Below, piece by piece: positions 1 through 7,788 of a stretch of DNA of 64,000 nt. A program made the position numbers and the translations under genes. The stretch comes from an uncultured Lachnospiraceae bacterium (GTDB lineage Bacteria; Bacillota; Clostridia; Lachnospirales; Lachnospiraceae), in contig CAJUFN010000003.1 in the NCBI GenBank assembly GCA_910585545.1, positions 4,754-68,753 on the forward strand, read 5' to 3'. Under the pieces are notes generated by a model. That model was not told where the DNA came from, ran no database searches, and saw only the letters and a program-made list of their open reading frames with translations. How positions within the stretch are numbered: the first letter of the stretch is position 1; each line of letters starts with the position of its first letter.

Positions 1-98
1 TCACAGATAAACTCATATATAATTTTCTTTCGCTTCTCAAATATCTGATCCATTCAACTCTCCTTTGAATTTTAATCTTTATACTAAAATCTACTCTC

Positions 99-448
99 GT
101 CCACTTCCTGGGCGAATCCTCTCTTTTCTTGCTTCTCTCGCCCAGCCCCTGGGTGAATTCCTAATTTTCTTGCTTCTCTCGCCCAGTCTCTGGGCCAATT
201 CCTAATTTTCTTGCTTCTTTCGCCCAGCTTCTGGGCAGGTTCACACTTTTCTTGCTTCTTTCGCCCAACCCCTGGGCGAATCCCCACTTTTCTTGCTTCT
301 CTCGCCCAGTTCCTGGGCGAATTCCTAATTTTCTTGCTTCTCTCGCCCACTCCCTGGGCAGATTCCTAATTTTTTGGATTCTCGCGCCCACTTCCTGGGC
401 GGATTCCTAATTTTCTGGATTCTCGCGCCCAGCCCCTGGGCGGGTTCC
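99..448. repeat. Tandem array of nine 41-bp palindrome units
   Basis: Nine short palindromes of the form GCCCAGNNCCTGGGC follow each other at an almost exact 41-bp pitch, the first near 100-113 and the last near 427-441. The spacers are pyrimidine-rich on the plus strand and closely related (AATTCCTAATTTTCTTGC and variants). Some palindromes have one changed arm base, so copies have drifted. Because 41 is not a multiple of three, the long open frames crossing it on the minus strand are repeat artefacts. A related array starts at the other end of the window. The array lies beyond the secG terminator. Its function is unknown; candidates are a protein-binding array or transcribed hairpins. Confidence 0.9.
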
Positions 449-455
449 CAGAGGA

Positions 456-499
456 TTTTACTTCATAGAAAATGCAACTCAATTTTCTATGAAGTAAAA
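456..499. repeat. Perfect 18-bp inverted repeat
   Basis: Two perfect 18-nt arms (456-473 and 482-499, beginning TTTTACTTCATAG) flank an 8-nt loop. It is AT-rich and sits directly behind the secG terminator hairpin, between it and the 41-bp array. It may act as a second processing or termination stem, or be a remnant of a small mobile repeat. Confidence 0.75.
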
Positions 500-527
500 A
501 AACACTCTATATAACAATAGAGTGTTT
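500..527 (-). terminator. Rho-independent terminator of secG
   Basis: AAACACTCTAT and ATAGAGTGTTT form an 11-bp stem with a 6-nt loop about 25 bases after the secG stop. Read on the minus strand the hairpin is followed by a run of T, the normal intrinsic terminator layout. Confidence 0.85.
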
Positions 528-551
528 CCTTTCCAGCTTATTCATTCGTAA

Positions 552-794
552 TTAAGCAAATACTTTCAAATTCAATACTGCTGCCAGTACAATAAATAAA
601 ATTGCAACAAACTTTGTTGCTTTTACAAGTGCACCTTCCATAGAGCGTCCTTTATTCTGACCCCAATATGTCTCGGCTGCACCGCTAATTGTGCCAAGTC
701 CTGCTGACTTTCCTTCCTGAAGAAGTACGATTGCTGTAAGTGCAATACAATCTATCACAAAAAGAATAGTTAATACAATTTTTAAAATATCCAT
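552..794 (-). CDS. secG: Preprotein translocase subunit SecG
   Basis: An 80-residue membrane protein of the SecG family, the small non-essential subunit of the SecYEG protein-conducting channel. It shows two hydrophobic helices (about residues 4-24 and 58-78) separated by the conserved polar loop with LLQEGKSAGLG and a GGAAE-like segment (here SGAAETYWGQNKGRS), which is diagnostic. Length matches the family (about 75-80). The ATG at 794 is chosen because AGGAGG lies 7 bases upstream; an earlier in-frame start would add nine residues without a ribosome binding site. It appears monocistronic and ends at its own terminator. Confidence 0.95.
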   Translation of the reverse strand: MDILKIVLTILFVIDCIALTAIVLLQEGKSAGLGTISGAAETYWGQNKGRSMEGALVKATKFVAILFIVLAAVLNLKVFA

Positions 795-902
795 AATACA
801 CCTCCTATAGAAAAACCACATTCATATTAGCATATTTAACCATATAAATCAAGTCCAAAATCTGTTTTTTTGTGATATTCATGGCCAAACTGATACGGCA
901 TT

Positions 903-1280
903 TTAAATATAAGCGATACACTCTACTTCTATGAGTCCTCCAAGCGGCAATTTTGCCACCTGCACGCAAGAACGTGCCGGATATTCCCCATCAAAATATG
1001 ATTTGTAGATTTCATTGACTTTCACAAAATCATTCATATCCGCCAGGAAAATTGTTGTTTTTACGATTTTACTGTAATCGCTTCCTGCCTCTTTTAAAAC
1101 TGCCCCTATGTTTTTCATAGAAAAATGAGTCTGTTCCTCTACACTTTCCGGAATTTTACCCTCGGCTGGATTAATTCCAAGCTGTCCGGAACAATATACC
1201 ATTCCATTTAATTTTATTGCCTGCACGTAAGGTCCTACTGCTCCAGGTGCATCTGTTGTTGAAACTGCTTCTTTTATCAT
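903..1280 (-). CDS. ridA: RidA family 2-iminobutanoate/2-iminopropanoate deaminase
   Basis: A 125-residue protein of the RidA/YjgF/YER057c family, cytosolic enzymes that hydrolyse reactive enamine/imine intermediates released by PLP-dependent enzymes such as threonine dehydratase. The family marks are visible: the TTDAPGAVGPYVQAI start, the YCSGQLGINP strand, and the C-terminal PARSCVQVAKLPLGGLIEVECIAY in which the Arg and Glu line the imine site (positions about 101 and 119). Length is typical. GAGGG lies 8 bases before the ATG. It is flanked by secG on the same strand and a divergent pduL-like gene. Confidence 0.93.
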   Translation of the reverse strand: MIKEAVSTTDAPGAVGPYVQAIKLNGMVYCSGQLGINPAEGKIPESVEEQTHFSMKNIGAVLKEAGSDYSKIVKTTIFLADMNDFVKVNEIYKSYFDGEYPARSCVQVAKLPLGGLIEVECIAYI

Positions 1281-1449
1281 GCTGTTACCCTCTTTCCTAA
1301 TACCAAACTTTGCTAAGTTCTATAATCTTATCCTTTGGTCATTGTACCACGGAAAAGCAGACAACGCAATTGGATTTAAAATTTGTTGATTTTTGTATTT
1401 TCTTCTGCTAGACTTTTGTGTATGAGTGAAAACAAGGAGTGATTATGAT

Positions 1450-2094
1450 ATGAGCCTTAGAATTCCAATTGAAACTTCCGCAAGACATGTACATATTTCT
1501 AAGGAAGATTTCGAAAAATTATTCGGCGAGGGCGCAAGCCTTACATATGTAAAAGAATTAAGTCAGCCGGGACAGTATGTGTGCAAGGAACGTGTTACCG
1601 TATCCACCCCACATGGCTCCTTTGAAAATATGGCAATCCTCGGACCTTTCCGTAAAGAGACCCAGATTGAAATCTCTGTAACCGATTCCAGAAAATTAAA
1701 ACTCCAGGTACCGATTCGGCAGTCCGGAGACTTAGAAGGAACGCCTGGCTGCACTTTGACCGGTCCAAACGGTTCCATAGAACTTGACCGCGGTGTCATT
1801 GTGGCCAAACGCCATATTCATATGACCCCATATGAAGCCTTACGCGAACGCGTCAAAGATAATGACAACGTCTTTGTTATTATGGAAAGCTTCGAACGTT
1901 CTCTTATTTTTGCGGATGTTGTAGTCCGTGTTCATCCGGATTACCGTCTGGCAATGCATATTGATACCGACGAAGCAAACGCTGTGGCAAATACGGAAGA
2001 TCCAAGCGGAGTAATCCTGAAATTGTTTGGAGGAACAGCCGTCGATTTGAGAGAATGGTCGGAAGAAATACAGTCCGGGATAAATAGATTTTAA
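1450..2094 (+). CDS. pduL: PduL-type phosphate acyltransferase
   Basis: A 214-residue protein of the PduL phosphotransacylase family, which interconverts acyl-CoA and acyl-phosphate (propanoyl or acetyl) in fermentation and is unrelated to Pta. Two half-domains each carry the metal-binding histidine motif: SARHVHIS near residue 12 and AKRHIHMTP near residue 120, followed by a conserved H near position 163. AAGGAG is placed 10 bases before the ATG at 1450; a GTG 24 bases upstream lacks a site. No microcompartment shell genes or encapsulation partners lie nearby, so this is probably a cytosolic enzyme of acid fermentation. Substrate length cannot be told from sequence. Confidence 0.88.
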   Translation: MSLRIPIETSARHVHISKEDFEKLFGEGASLTYVKELSQPGQYVCKERVTVSTPHGSFENMAILGPFRKETQIEISVTDSRKLKLQVPIRQSGDLEGTPGCTLTGPNGSIELDRGVIVAKRHIHMTPYEALRERVKDNDNVFVIMESFERSLIFADVVVRVHPDYRLAMHIDTDEANAVANTEDPSGVILKLFGGTAVDLREWSEEIQSGINRF

Positions 2095-2181
2095 TCTTGT
2101 TTGAAATATCTGGCATGATTTAGTCATAACTAATTCAAGCATAATTCCTTTAGACATAAGTGATTTGAATATATCTGCGAT

Positions 2182-2363
2182 TTGGACATATCTAAAAAAG
2201 AATTTGCGCATATATCCACACGTTGGGAAACTTTACGAGTTAAAAAGCTGAAATGTCCAATTTTTTCATAGATTTGGGAAATTTGTGGGTATAGAGCTAT
2301 TTTCTCAGTTGCTCATGCCCAAGCGTTGGATATAGGAAGCGCATAAAAAAGAAATATACCCAA
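2182..2363. repeat. Dispersed hairpin-rich element, copy A
   Basis: About 182 bp related to two 184-bp elements at 46517-46700 and 50444-50627. Shared landmarks in order are TTGGACA, GCGCA, a stem arm ending in CGTTGGG, AAGCTGAAA followed by GTCCAATTTTTTCA, a GGGTATA.AGCT block, and the opposite stem arm. In this copy the outer stem is ATATCCA...CGTTGGG against CCCAAGCG..GGATAT, different bases from the other two copies but still paired. It lies between the pduL-like gene and the hexuronate operon and encodes no convincing protein. It may be a structured RNA or a miniature mobile element. Confidence 0.7.
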
Positions 2364-2409
2364 GCACCAAAATCTTACTTCATAACAGGAAATATACCCA
2401 AACAAAACA

Positions 2410-2536
2410 AAGAATGTACTTCGCACATTCTTGCGCCTGCGGCGGTCGCATACGGCTACTTCTTTGTACGCCGCAATGCGCATCCCGCGAAGCGTTTTAG
2501 GATATAGGAAAGTACAAACTTTCCTATATCCTAAAA
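2410..2536. repeat. Pair of strong hairpins in an intergenic gap
   Basis: AAGAATGT (2410-2417) pairs with ACATTCTT (2425-2432), and a perfect 19-bp stem (2495-2513 with 2518-2536, starting TTTTAGGATATAGG) follows. A GC-rich stretch lies between them. The rest of the 510-bp gap between pduL and the hexuronate operon holds copy A of the dispersed element and no gene. Confidence 0.7.
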
Positions 2537-2565
2537 AAGAATTCCGCCTTGCAGAATTCTTTTTT
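2533..2565. terminator. Bidirectional terminator after the hexuronate operon
   Basis: AAAAAAGAATTC and GAATTCTTTTTT form a symmetrical stem around a 9-nt loop, giving a T run on either strand. It is placed 40 bases beyond the last gene of the minus-strand operon. Confidence 0.8.
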
Positions 2566-2605
2566 AGATCAATCTTCTTAACAAATTTTAATATGACTTA
2601 ATCTG

Positions 2606-3451
2606 TCAGACTCCCGAATATGCCGCGAATCCTGCGTCTATCGGAAGTATCACCCCAGTCACTGCACTTGCTGCTTTATCATCGCAGAGGAAGAATACGC
2701 TTCCAAGAAGCTCTTCACTTTCGACGAATCGTCTCATCGGCGTACTATTCAAGATTTTATTAGAACGTGCAGTCGGCGTGCCGTCTTCCTGAAAGAGAAG
2801 CGTCCGGTTCTGATTTGATACAAGGAAGCCCGGTGCGATTGCATTACAGCGAATGCCTGTCCCTGCAAAATGTGTTGCAAGCCACTGTGTGAGGTTGGAA
2901 ATAGCTGCTTTCGCACCTGAGTACGCGAGTATTTTGGTAAGCGGAATATATGCATTCATAGAAGAGATATTGAGGATAGAGCCTTTTTTTCTCTCTGCCA
3001 TATCTTTCGCAAATACCTGTACCGGAAGCAGGGTTCCCTGAAAGTTAAGCTTGAACACAAAATCCACCCCATCCATATCCAGATCAAAAAATGTTTTCTG
3101 TCCTTCTTTTGCTTCATGGTGATATTCATTATCTGTGGTTGCACTCGGATGATTTCCTCCGGCGCCATTCACAAGAATATCACAAGGACCGAAATCTTTC
3201 AAAATCTGCGCATGGGCTGCCTCCAGTGATTCCATTTCCAACACATTCACTTTGTACCCTTCACAAATATAACCTTGTGCTTTACATTCTTCTGCAACCG
3301 TCTTCACCGCTTCTTCATTCAGATCCAATGCCGCCACTTTTGCACCCGCCTTGGCAAATGCTTTTACCATCGCCTGACACAGTACGCCGCCTGCGCCTGT
3401 TACTACTACCACTTTTCCCGAAAAATCAATGTTCAAAGGTAACTCTATCAT
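2606..3451 (-). CDS. uxuB: SDR family D-mannonate oxidoreductase (fructuronate reductase)
   Basis: A 281-residue short-chain dehydrogenase. The NAD-binding TGAGGVLCQ motif is near residue 17, the NNAG-like VNGAGG near 95, the catalytic SS near 160 and YSGAK near 175. It is the Firmicutes SDR form of mannonate oxidoreductase (as B. subtilis YjmF), which reduces D-fructuronate to D-mannonate. The assignment rests on strong context: it follows uxaC and uxuA with small gaps. The start at 3451 has GGAGAAAGAG just upstream; the 16-residue upstream extension lacks a site. The kdgK and kdgA genes needed to finish the pathway are not in this window. The gene is the last of the operon. Confidence 0.85.
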   Translation of the reverse strand: MIELPLNIDFSGKVVVVTGAGGVLCQAMVKAFAKAGAKVAALDLNEEAVKTVAEECKAQGYICEGYKVNVLEMESLEAAHAQILKDFGPCDILVNGAGGNHPSATTDNEYHHEAKEGQKTFFDLDMDGVDFVFKLNFQGTLLPVQVFAKDMAERKKGSILNISSMNAYIPLTKILAYSGAKAAISNLTQWLATHFAGTGIRCNAIAPGFLVSNQNRTLLFQEDGTPTARSNKILNSTPMRRFVESEELLGSVFFLCDDKAASAVTGVILPIDAGFAAYSGV

Positions 3452-3473
3452 TTTTCTCTTTCTCCTTTCAAAC

Positions 3474-4874
3474 CTATAGATGAAAACCAAAAAATTCATT
3501 TACATTGTTAAAACAGATATCCTCCACAATTTTCCTAAGCTGAGTTTCGTCATCCGGATACTGTCCGCTCTCCACCCATTCCCCGATCAGCTCGCAGAGA
3601 ATACGGCGAAAATATTCATGCCTCGTATAACTTAAAAAAGAACGAGAATCCGTCAGCATCCCTATAAAACATCCTAGCATCCCATTGTTGGCAAGTTCTG
3701 TCATCTGCGCACGCATACCGTTTCGATTATCATTGAACCACCAGCCGCTTCCATGCTGTACGCGGCCTGCAATGCCATCTCCCTGAAAACATCCCGCAAT
3801 CGAAACCAGGGCAGTGTTATCATTTGGATTCAACGAATATAAAATGATTTTGGGAAGTCCTTCATTCTCTGCAAATGCATTTAAAAGAGGCGCTACATTC
3901 TCTACTCCCGACTGGCTATTCACCGCATCGTAACCACTGTCAGCGCCTAATGCAGCAAACTGACGGCTGTTATTGTCACGCAGACATCCAAAATGAATCT
4001 GCATCACCCAATTTAATTCTTTATATTTCTTTGCACAGGCGATGGTCACCAACGTCTTATATGCTTCTGCCGCTTCTTTCTTCGGGCATTCCCCCTTCAT
4101 CGCCATCTCAAAAGCTTCCTGTGCAAGGGAACTCTCCGGTTTGGCATACATACAATAATCAAGTCCGTGATCTGCACAAAGACATCCCACAGAGGCAAAA
4201 TACTCGATTCGAAAAAGAAGCGCATCGATCACATCGTTTACATTTTTTATTTCGAACCCACACACATCCGACAACCGCTTGACATAATCAGCAAATCCCT
4301 TTTTCTCAATCTGAATCGCTTTATCCGGACGAAACGTTGGAAGTACTTTGATTTTCATTGTTTTATCTGCCGCAATCGCTTTGTGCCAACGCAGGTCATC
4401 ACACGGATCATCTGTTGTGCCCACCGCTTTTACATCAAACATTCTCATCAGTTTCCTGGCACTGTATTTTGCAAGCACCTCATTGCATTGATCGTAAATC
4501 GCATCTGCATTTTCCTCACAGAGCGGTTCTTTAATCCCAAACACTCTGCGAAGCTCCAGATGACTCCAGTGATACAACGGATTTCCAATCAGCCCCGGCA
4601 AAATCTTTGCAAACGCGCGGAATTTCTCCCTCGGGTCTGTATCTTGCGTGATAAGTTCTTCCGAAATGCCGCCAAAACGCATCTGCCTCCATTTGTAATG
4701 GTCACCCCCAAGCCACACTTGCGTCATATTCTGAAACCTTCTGTCCTCCGCAATCTCCTGCGGATTGATATGACAGTGATAATCAATGATCGGCATCTTT
4801 TCTGCCACTTCATGATACAGCCATCTGGCAGTTTTTGTAGATAACAAAAAGTCCTTGCCCATAAATTTACTCAT
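3474..4874 (-). CDS. uxaC: Glucuronate isomerase
   Basis: A 466-residue uronate isomerase (amidohydrolase-fold family), converting D-glucuronate to D-fructuronate and D-galacturonate to D-tagaturonate. The family start MGKDFLLSTKTARWLYHEVAEKMP and the metal-ligand motif DYHCHINP near residue 32 are clear, as is the C-terminal SFLSYTRHEYFRRILC block. Length matches the family (about 465-470). Two adjacent ATG codons exist: AGGAGG is 3 bases from the first (4877) and 6 from the second (4874), so the second is preferred. It starts 12 bases after uxuA ends, indicating one transcript. Confidence 0.95.
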   Translation of the reverse strand: MSKFMGKDFLLSTKTARWLYHEVAEKMPIIDYHCHINPQEIAEDRRFQNMTQVWLGGDHYKWRQMRFGGISEELITQDTDPREKFRAFAKILPGLIGNPLYHWSHLELRRVFGIKEPLCEENADAIYDQCNEVLAKYSARKLMRMFDVKAVGTTDDPCDDLRWHKAIAADKTMKIKVLPTFRPDKAIQIEKKGFADYVKRLSDVCGFEIKNVNDVIDALLFRIEYFASVGCLCADHGLDYCMYAKPESSLAQEAFEMAMKGECPKKEAAEAYKTLVTIACAKKYKELNWVMQIHFGCLRDNNSRQFAALGADSGYDAVNSQSGVENVAPLLNAFAENEGLPKIILYSLNPNDNTALVSIAGCFQGDGIAGRVQHGSGWWFNDNRNGMRAQMTELANNGMLGCFIGMLTDSRSFLSYTRHEYFRRILCELIGEWVESGQYPDDETQLRKIVEDICFNNVNEFFGFHL

Positions 4875-4886
4875 CATTTGCCTCCT

Positions 4887-5969
4887 TTACTCGCCAACTT
4901 TTCCTTCAAGCCGCTCAAGCATGTCCCAGCATCCCCAAAGATACATGATGCCAAGCGCACGGTCATAAAGCCCATAACCCGGACGGCAAGTTGCCTCTTC
5001 TCCCCAGATATGGCGCCCATGATCTGGTCTTACATAGCCTTTGAATCCGCAGTCATGGTATGCTTTCATAATCTCAACGATGCCGGTATCTCCATCGCAG
5101 TCTCTGTGAGATGCTTCCGTAAAATCACCATTTGAGAAATGCCGTACATTGCGGATGTGTGCAAACGCGATACGGTCACAATATGCACAGATGATATCAG
5201 CCACATTGTTATTTGGATTTGCACCAAGTGAGCCAGAACATAAGCACAGACAATTATGTGCGTCATCTACCATACGAAGAAAATGTCCGATAGAATCCTT
5301 ATCACACAGCAGCCTTGGAATTCCAAAAATATCCCACGGCGGATCATCCATATGAATCGCCATCTTAATTCCTGTCTCACGGCAAGTTGGCATCAGCGCC
5401 TCAAGAAAATATTTTAAGTTTTCCCAAAGCTTTTCCTTCGTCACGGGCTTATATGCTTCAAAAAGTTCATCCAGCTTTGCCATCCGCTCCGGCTCCCAGC
5501 CCGGAAATGTCATGCCATGAAGATTTTCTAAGATATACTGTGCCATTTCCTTATAATCATCTTGTATACGGCTCTTTTCATAGTAAAGTGCATTCGAGCC
5601 ATCCTCCAGCGGATGAAAAAGGTCCGTTCTGGTCCAGTCAAAAATCGGCATGAAATTATAAGTCACAACCTTTACCCCGAATCTGGAAAGATTTCTAAGT
5701 GTTGTTTTATAATTTTCAATATATTTATCTCTCGTCGGAAGCCCAATCTTGATATCATCATGGACATTCACACTTTCTACAACCTCCATATGAAATCCTG
5801 CACGCTCAATCTGATGACGCGCTTTTTCGATTTCCTCTATCTCCCATATTTCTCCGGGCTGCTTATCATGAAGCGCCCATACAAGTCCTGTCACTCCCGG
5901 AATCTGCCTTATCATCTCCGGAGTAATACTATCATTCCCCTCGCCATACCAGCGAAATGTCATCTGCAT
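4887..5969 (-). CDS. uxuA: Mannonate dehydratase
   Basis: A 360-residue UxuA protein, which dehydrates D-mannonate to 2-keto-3-deoxy-gluconate. The TIM-barrel family signatures are present: MTFRWYGEGND at the start, the metal-site HMDDPPWDIFGIPR near residue 205, CSGSLGANPNN near 245, FAHIRNV near 270 and the C-terminal RPDHGRHIWGE near 315. GGAGG is 8 bases before the start. It lies between the TRAP permease gene and uxaC in the same operon. Together with uxaC and the SDR this gives glucuronate to KDG. Confidence 0.95.
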   Translation of the reverse strand: MQMTFRWYGEGNDSITPEMIRQIPGVTGLVWALHDKQPGEIWEIEEIEKARHQIERAGFHMEVVESVNVHDDIKIGLPTRDKYIENYKTTLRNLSRFGVKVVTYNFMPIFDWTRTDLFHPLEDGSNALYYEKSRIQDDYKEMAQYILENLHGMTFPGWEPERMAKLDELFEAYKPVTKEKLWENLKYFLEALMPTCRETGIKMAIHMDDPPWDIFGIPRLLCDKDSIGHFLRMVDDAHNCLCLCSGSLGANPNNNVADIICAYCDRIAFAHIRNVRHFSNGDFTEASHRDCDGDTGIVEIMKAYHDCGFKGYVRPDHGRHIWGEEATCRPGYGLYDRALGIMYLWGCWDMLERLEGKVGE

Positions 5970-5984
5970 AAGTTTCCCTCCTTT

Positions 5985-7286
5985 TTAAATCAATCCTGCT
6001 GCCATCGGTAAGCCCGTACTTAAAAACGGCACGTAGGTAATGAGTAATAATCCTGTCAAAATCGCCAAATAGTACCAAATCATATAACTAACCGTCTTCG
6101 CCAGCGTAGTACCTCCGACTTTAATCGCTACAAACAAAGTGTTTCCAACCGGCGGCGTAATATTTCCAATACACAGGTTGTAAACAAGAATCAGACCAAA
6201 GTGTACCGGATGCATCCCGAATGTCTTCACGATTGGCAAAAACAACGGTGTGAAAATCAAAATTGCCGGCGTAACATCCATAAACGTACCTGCAATCAGC
6301 AAGATCACGTTCATGATGAGCAGGATCAGGATATAATTATCGGTAAGTCCAAGAAGCGCCGCGGAAACAGCCTGCGGAATCTGTAAGAACGCCATCACCC
6401 ATCCAAGAATGTTGGATACACCGATCAAAAACACAACCATACCGCTCATCTTCGCGCTGTCTACCACAATTCTCCAGAATGATTCCACGGAAATATTGTG
6501 ATAGCACATGCCAAGAATGAGTGCATATACAACCGCGATGGCAGATCCTTCGGTTGCCGTGAATACACCGATTACGATACCGCCGATTACGATCACGATC
6601 AGCGACAATGCAGGAAGTGCCTTGATGGTAGCCCTTAAAAGATTCATCCAGTCATATTTCCCTTCACTTCCCCGATACCCTTTGCGTTTTGCAAGAATGA
6701 CGCCGACAATGATACAGCACAATGCCCAAAGCATACCTGGAATATATCCTCCAAGGAACAACGCCGCAACGGAAGTTCCGCCAGATGCCAAGGAGTAAGT
6801 AATCAGCGCATTGGATGGAGGAATCAGAAGTCCAGATGGGGCGGAAGCACCGTTGGTTGCCGCACAAAGTGCCGGATCATATCCAAGCTCTTCTTCCCCT
6901 TCTTTTACCATGCTTCCTACAGCAGCTGCAGCAGCAGCCGCAGAACCTGAAATTGCTCCAAATAATGCGTTTGCTCCTGCATTGGTCACAAGAAGTGCGC
7001 CCGGAAGCTTCCCAAGAATCGCCATTACAAAGTCTACCAGACGCTTTGCGATCCCACCTTGATTCATCAGATTCCCCGCCAGAATAAAGAAGGGAATCGC
7101 AGTCAGACTGAATTTACTCATTCCGACAAAGGTTCGCTGTGCGGCAGTCACTACAGACACGTCAAACGAAACCGTCTGTAAGATCGCAGTCAAGGCTGAG
7201 ATTCCGATGGAATATGCAATCGGCACCCCAAATGCCAACAGTACGAGCAGTACAGCCAAAATCATCAACAAAGATTGAATTGCCAC
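5985..7286 (-). CDS. dctM: TRAP transporter large permease (DctM/SiaM type)
   Basis: A 433-residue, roughly 12-helix membrane protein of the TRAP-T DctM family, the ion-coupled transport subunit. Family blocks include the IPFFILAGNLMNQGGIAKRL segment, SGSAAAAAAAVGSM, the GLLIPPSN motif and NLCIGNITPPVGNTLF. The start is a GTG immediately after the dctQ stop codon, with GGAGGTGG formed by the last codons of dctQ, so the two are translationally coupled. Its place directly before uxuA argues for a hexuronate substrate; that is inference from context. Confidence 0.93.
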   Translation of the reverse strand: MAIQSLLMILAVLLVLLAFGVPIAYSIGISALTAILQTVSFDVSVVTAAQRTFVGMSKFSLTAIPFFILAGNLMNQGGIAKRLVDFVMAILGKLPGALLVTNAGANALFGAISGSAAAAAAAVGSMVKEGEEELGYDPALCAATNGASAPSGLLIPPSNALITYSLASGGTSVAALFLGGYIPGMLWALCCIIVGVILAKRKGYRGSEGKYDWMNLLRATIKALPALSLIVIVIGGIVIGVFTATEGSAIAVVYALILGMCYHNISVESFWRIVVDSAKMSGMVVFLIGVSNILGWVMAFLQIPQAVSAALLGLTDNYILILLIMNVILLIAGTFMDVTPAILIFTPLFLPIVKTFGMHPVHFGLILVYNLCIGNITPPVGNTLFVAIKVGGTTLAKTVSYMIWYYLAILTGLLLITYVPFLSTGLPMAAGLI

Positions 7287-7775
7287 CTATACCACCTCCT
7301 CTTCATCCGGACTTTCTTTTAAAATATCGATCACATTCATAACTATATAAATCATATTTAATACTCCGCAAAGCGGCAGTATGATATAAAATATCCCAAT
7401 CGGTACGCCAAGCGAAGAGGTCATCTGTCCCATCGCAAGTATCACGATCTGATATCCTCCGAATACAAGAATGATTGCCGAAAATAAGAATGCAATGACT
7501 TCGCCAAGACAATTCATTATTTTTTTGCCGGATGTGCCTAGCTTGTCTACCAGAATCGGAATATTCATATGCCCGCGCTCCCGCGTAACAATGCATACAC
7601 CAAATAAACTCATCCATGCGAACAGATACCCAACCAACTCTTCTGACCATGTGGATGGATTCTGCAAAATATATCTTGTAAATACCTGCCAGCAGGTTAA
7701 AACCACCATTGCAAGGAAACTAATCCCTGCAAGTCCGTTTAAAATACGGGTAATTCTGTTACGAATTGTTCTCAT
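7287..7775 (-). CDS. dctQ: TRAP transporter small permease (DctQ type)
   Basis: A 162-residue protein with four predicted membrane helices, the size and layout of DctQ small subunits. The conserved WQVFTRYILQNPSTWSEEL motif near residue 27 is diagnostic. It sits between dctP and dctM, and its stop codon touches the dctM start. AGGAGG is 8 bases before its ATG. Confidence 0.92.
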   Translation of the reverse strand: MRTIRNRITRILNGLAGISFLAMVVLTCWQVFTRYILQNPSTWSEELVGYLFAWMSLFGVCIVTRERGHMNIPILVDKLGTSGKKIMNCLGEVIAFLFSAIILVFGGYQIVILAMGQMTSSLGVPIGIFYIILPLCGVLNMIYIVMNVIDILKESPDEEEVV

Positions 7776-7788
7776 TTTAATTCACCTC

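Noticed and set aside
84..391. Open frames with repeated KLGERSKKIRN-like peptides on the minus strand in the palindrome array
   Set aside because: The 41-bp unit is not a multiple of three; the frames arise from the repeat itself, have no ribosome binding site and no domain. Treated as a non-coding array.
99..448. CRISPR array
   Set aside because: The repeat and the spacer are both conserved between units, so there are no unique spacers; no cas genes are present.
1840..2211. Minus-strand frame over pduL
   Set aside because: Shadow of pduL with no supporting signals.
2182..2363. Group II intron, OLE or other named large RNA for the dispersed element
   Set aside because: The element is too short and lacks recognisable motifs of those classes; left as an unnamed structured repeat.
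4167..4844. 225-codon plus-strand frame inside uxaC
   Set aside because: Antisense shadow of a well-conserved gene; no ribosome binding site or known domain.
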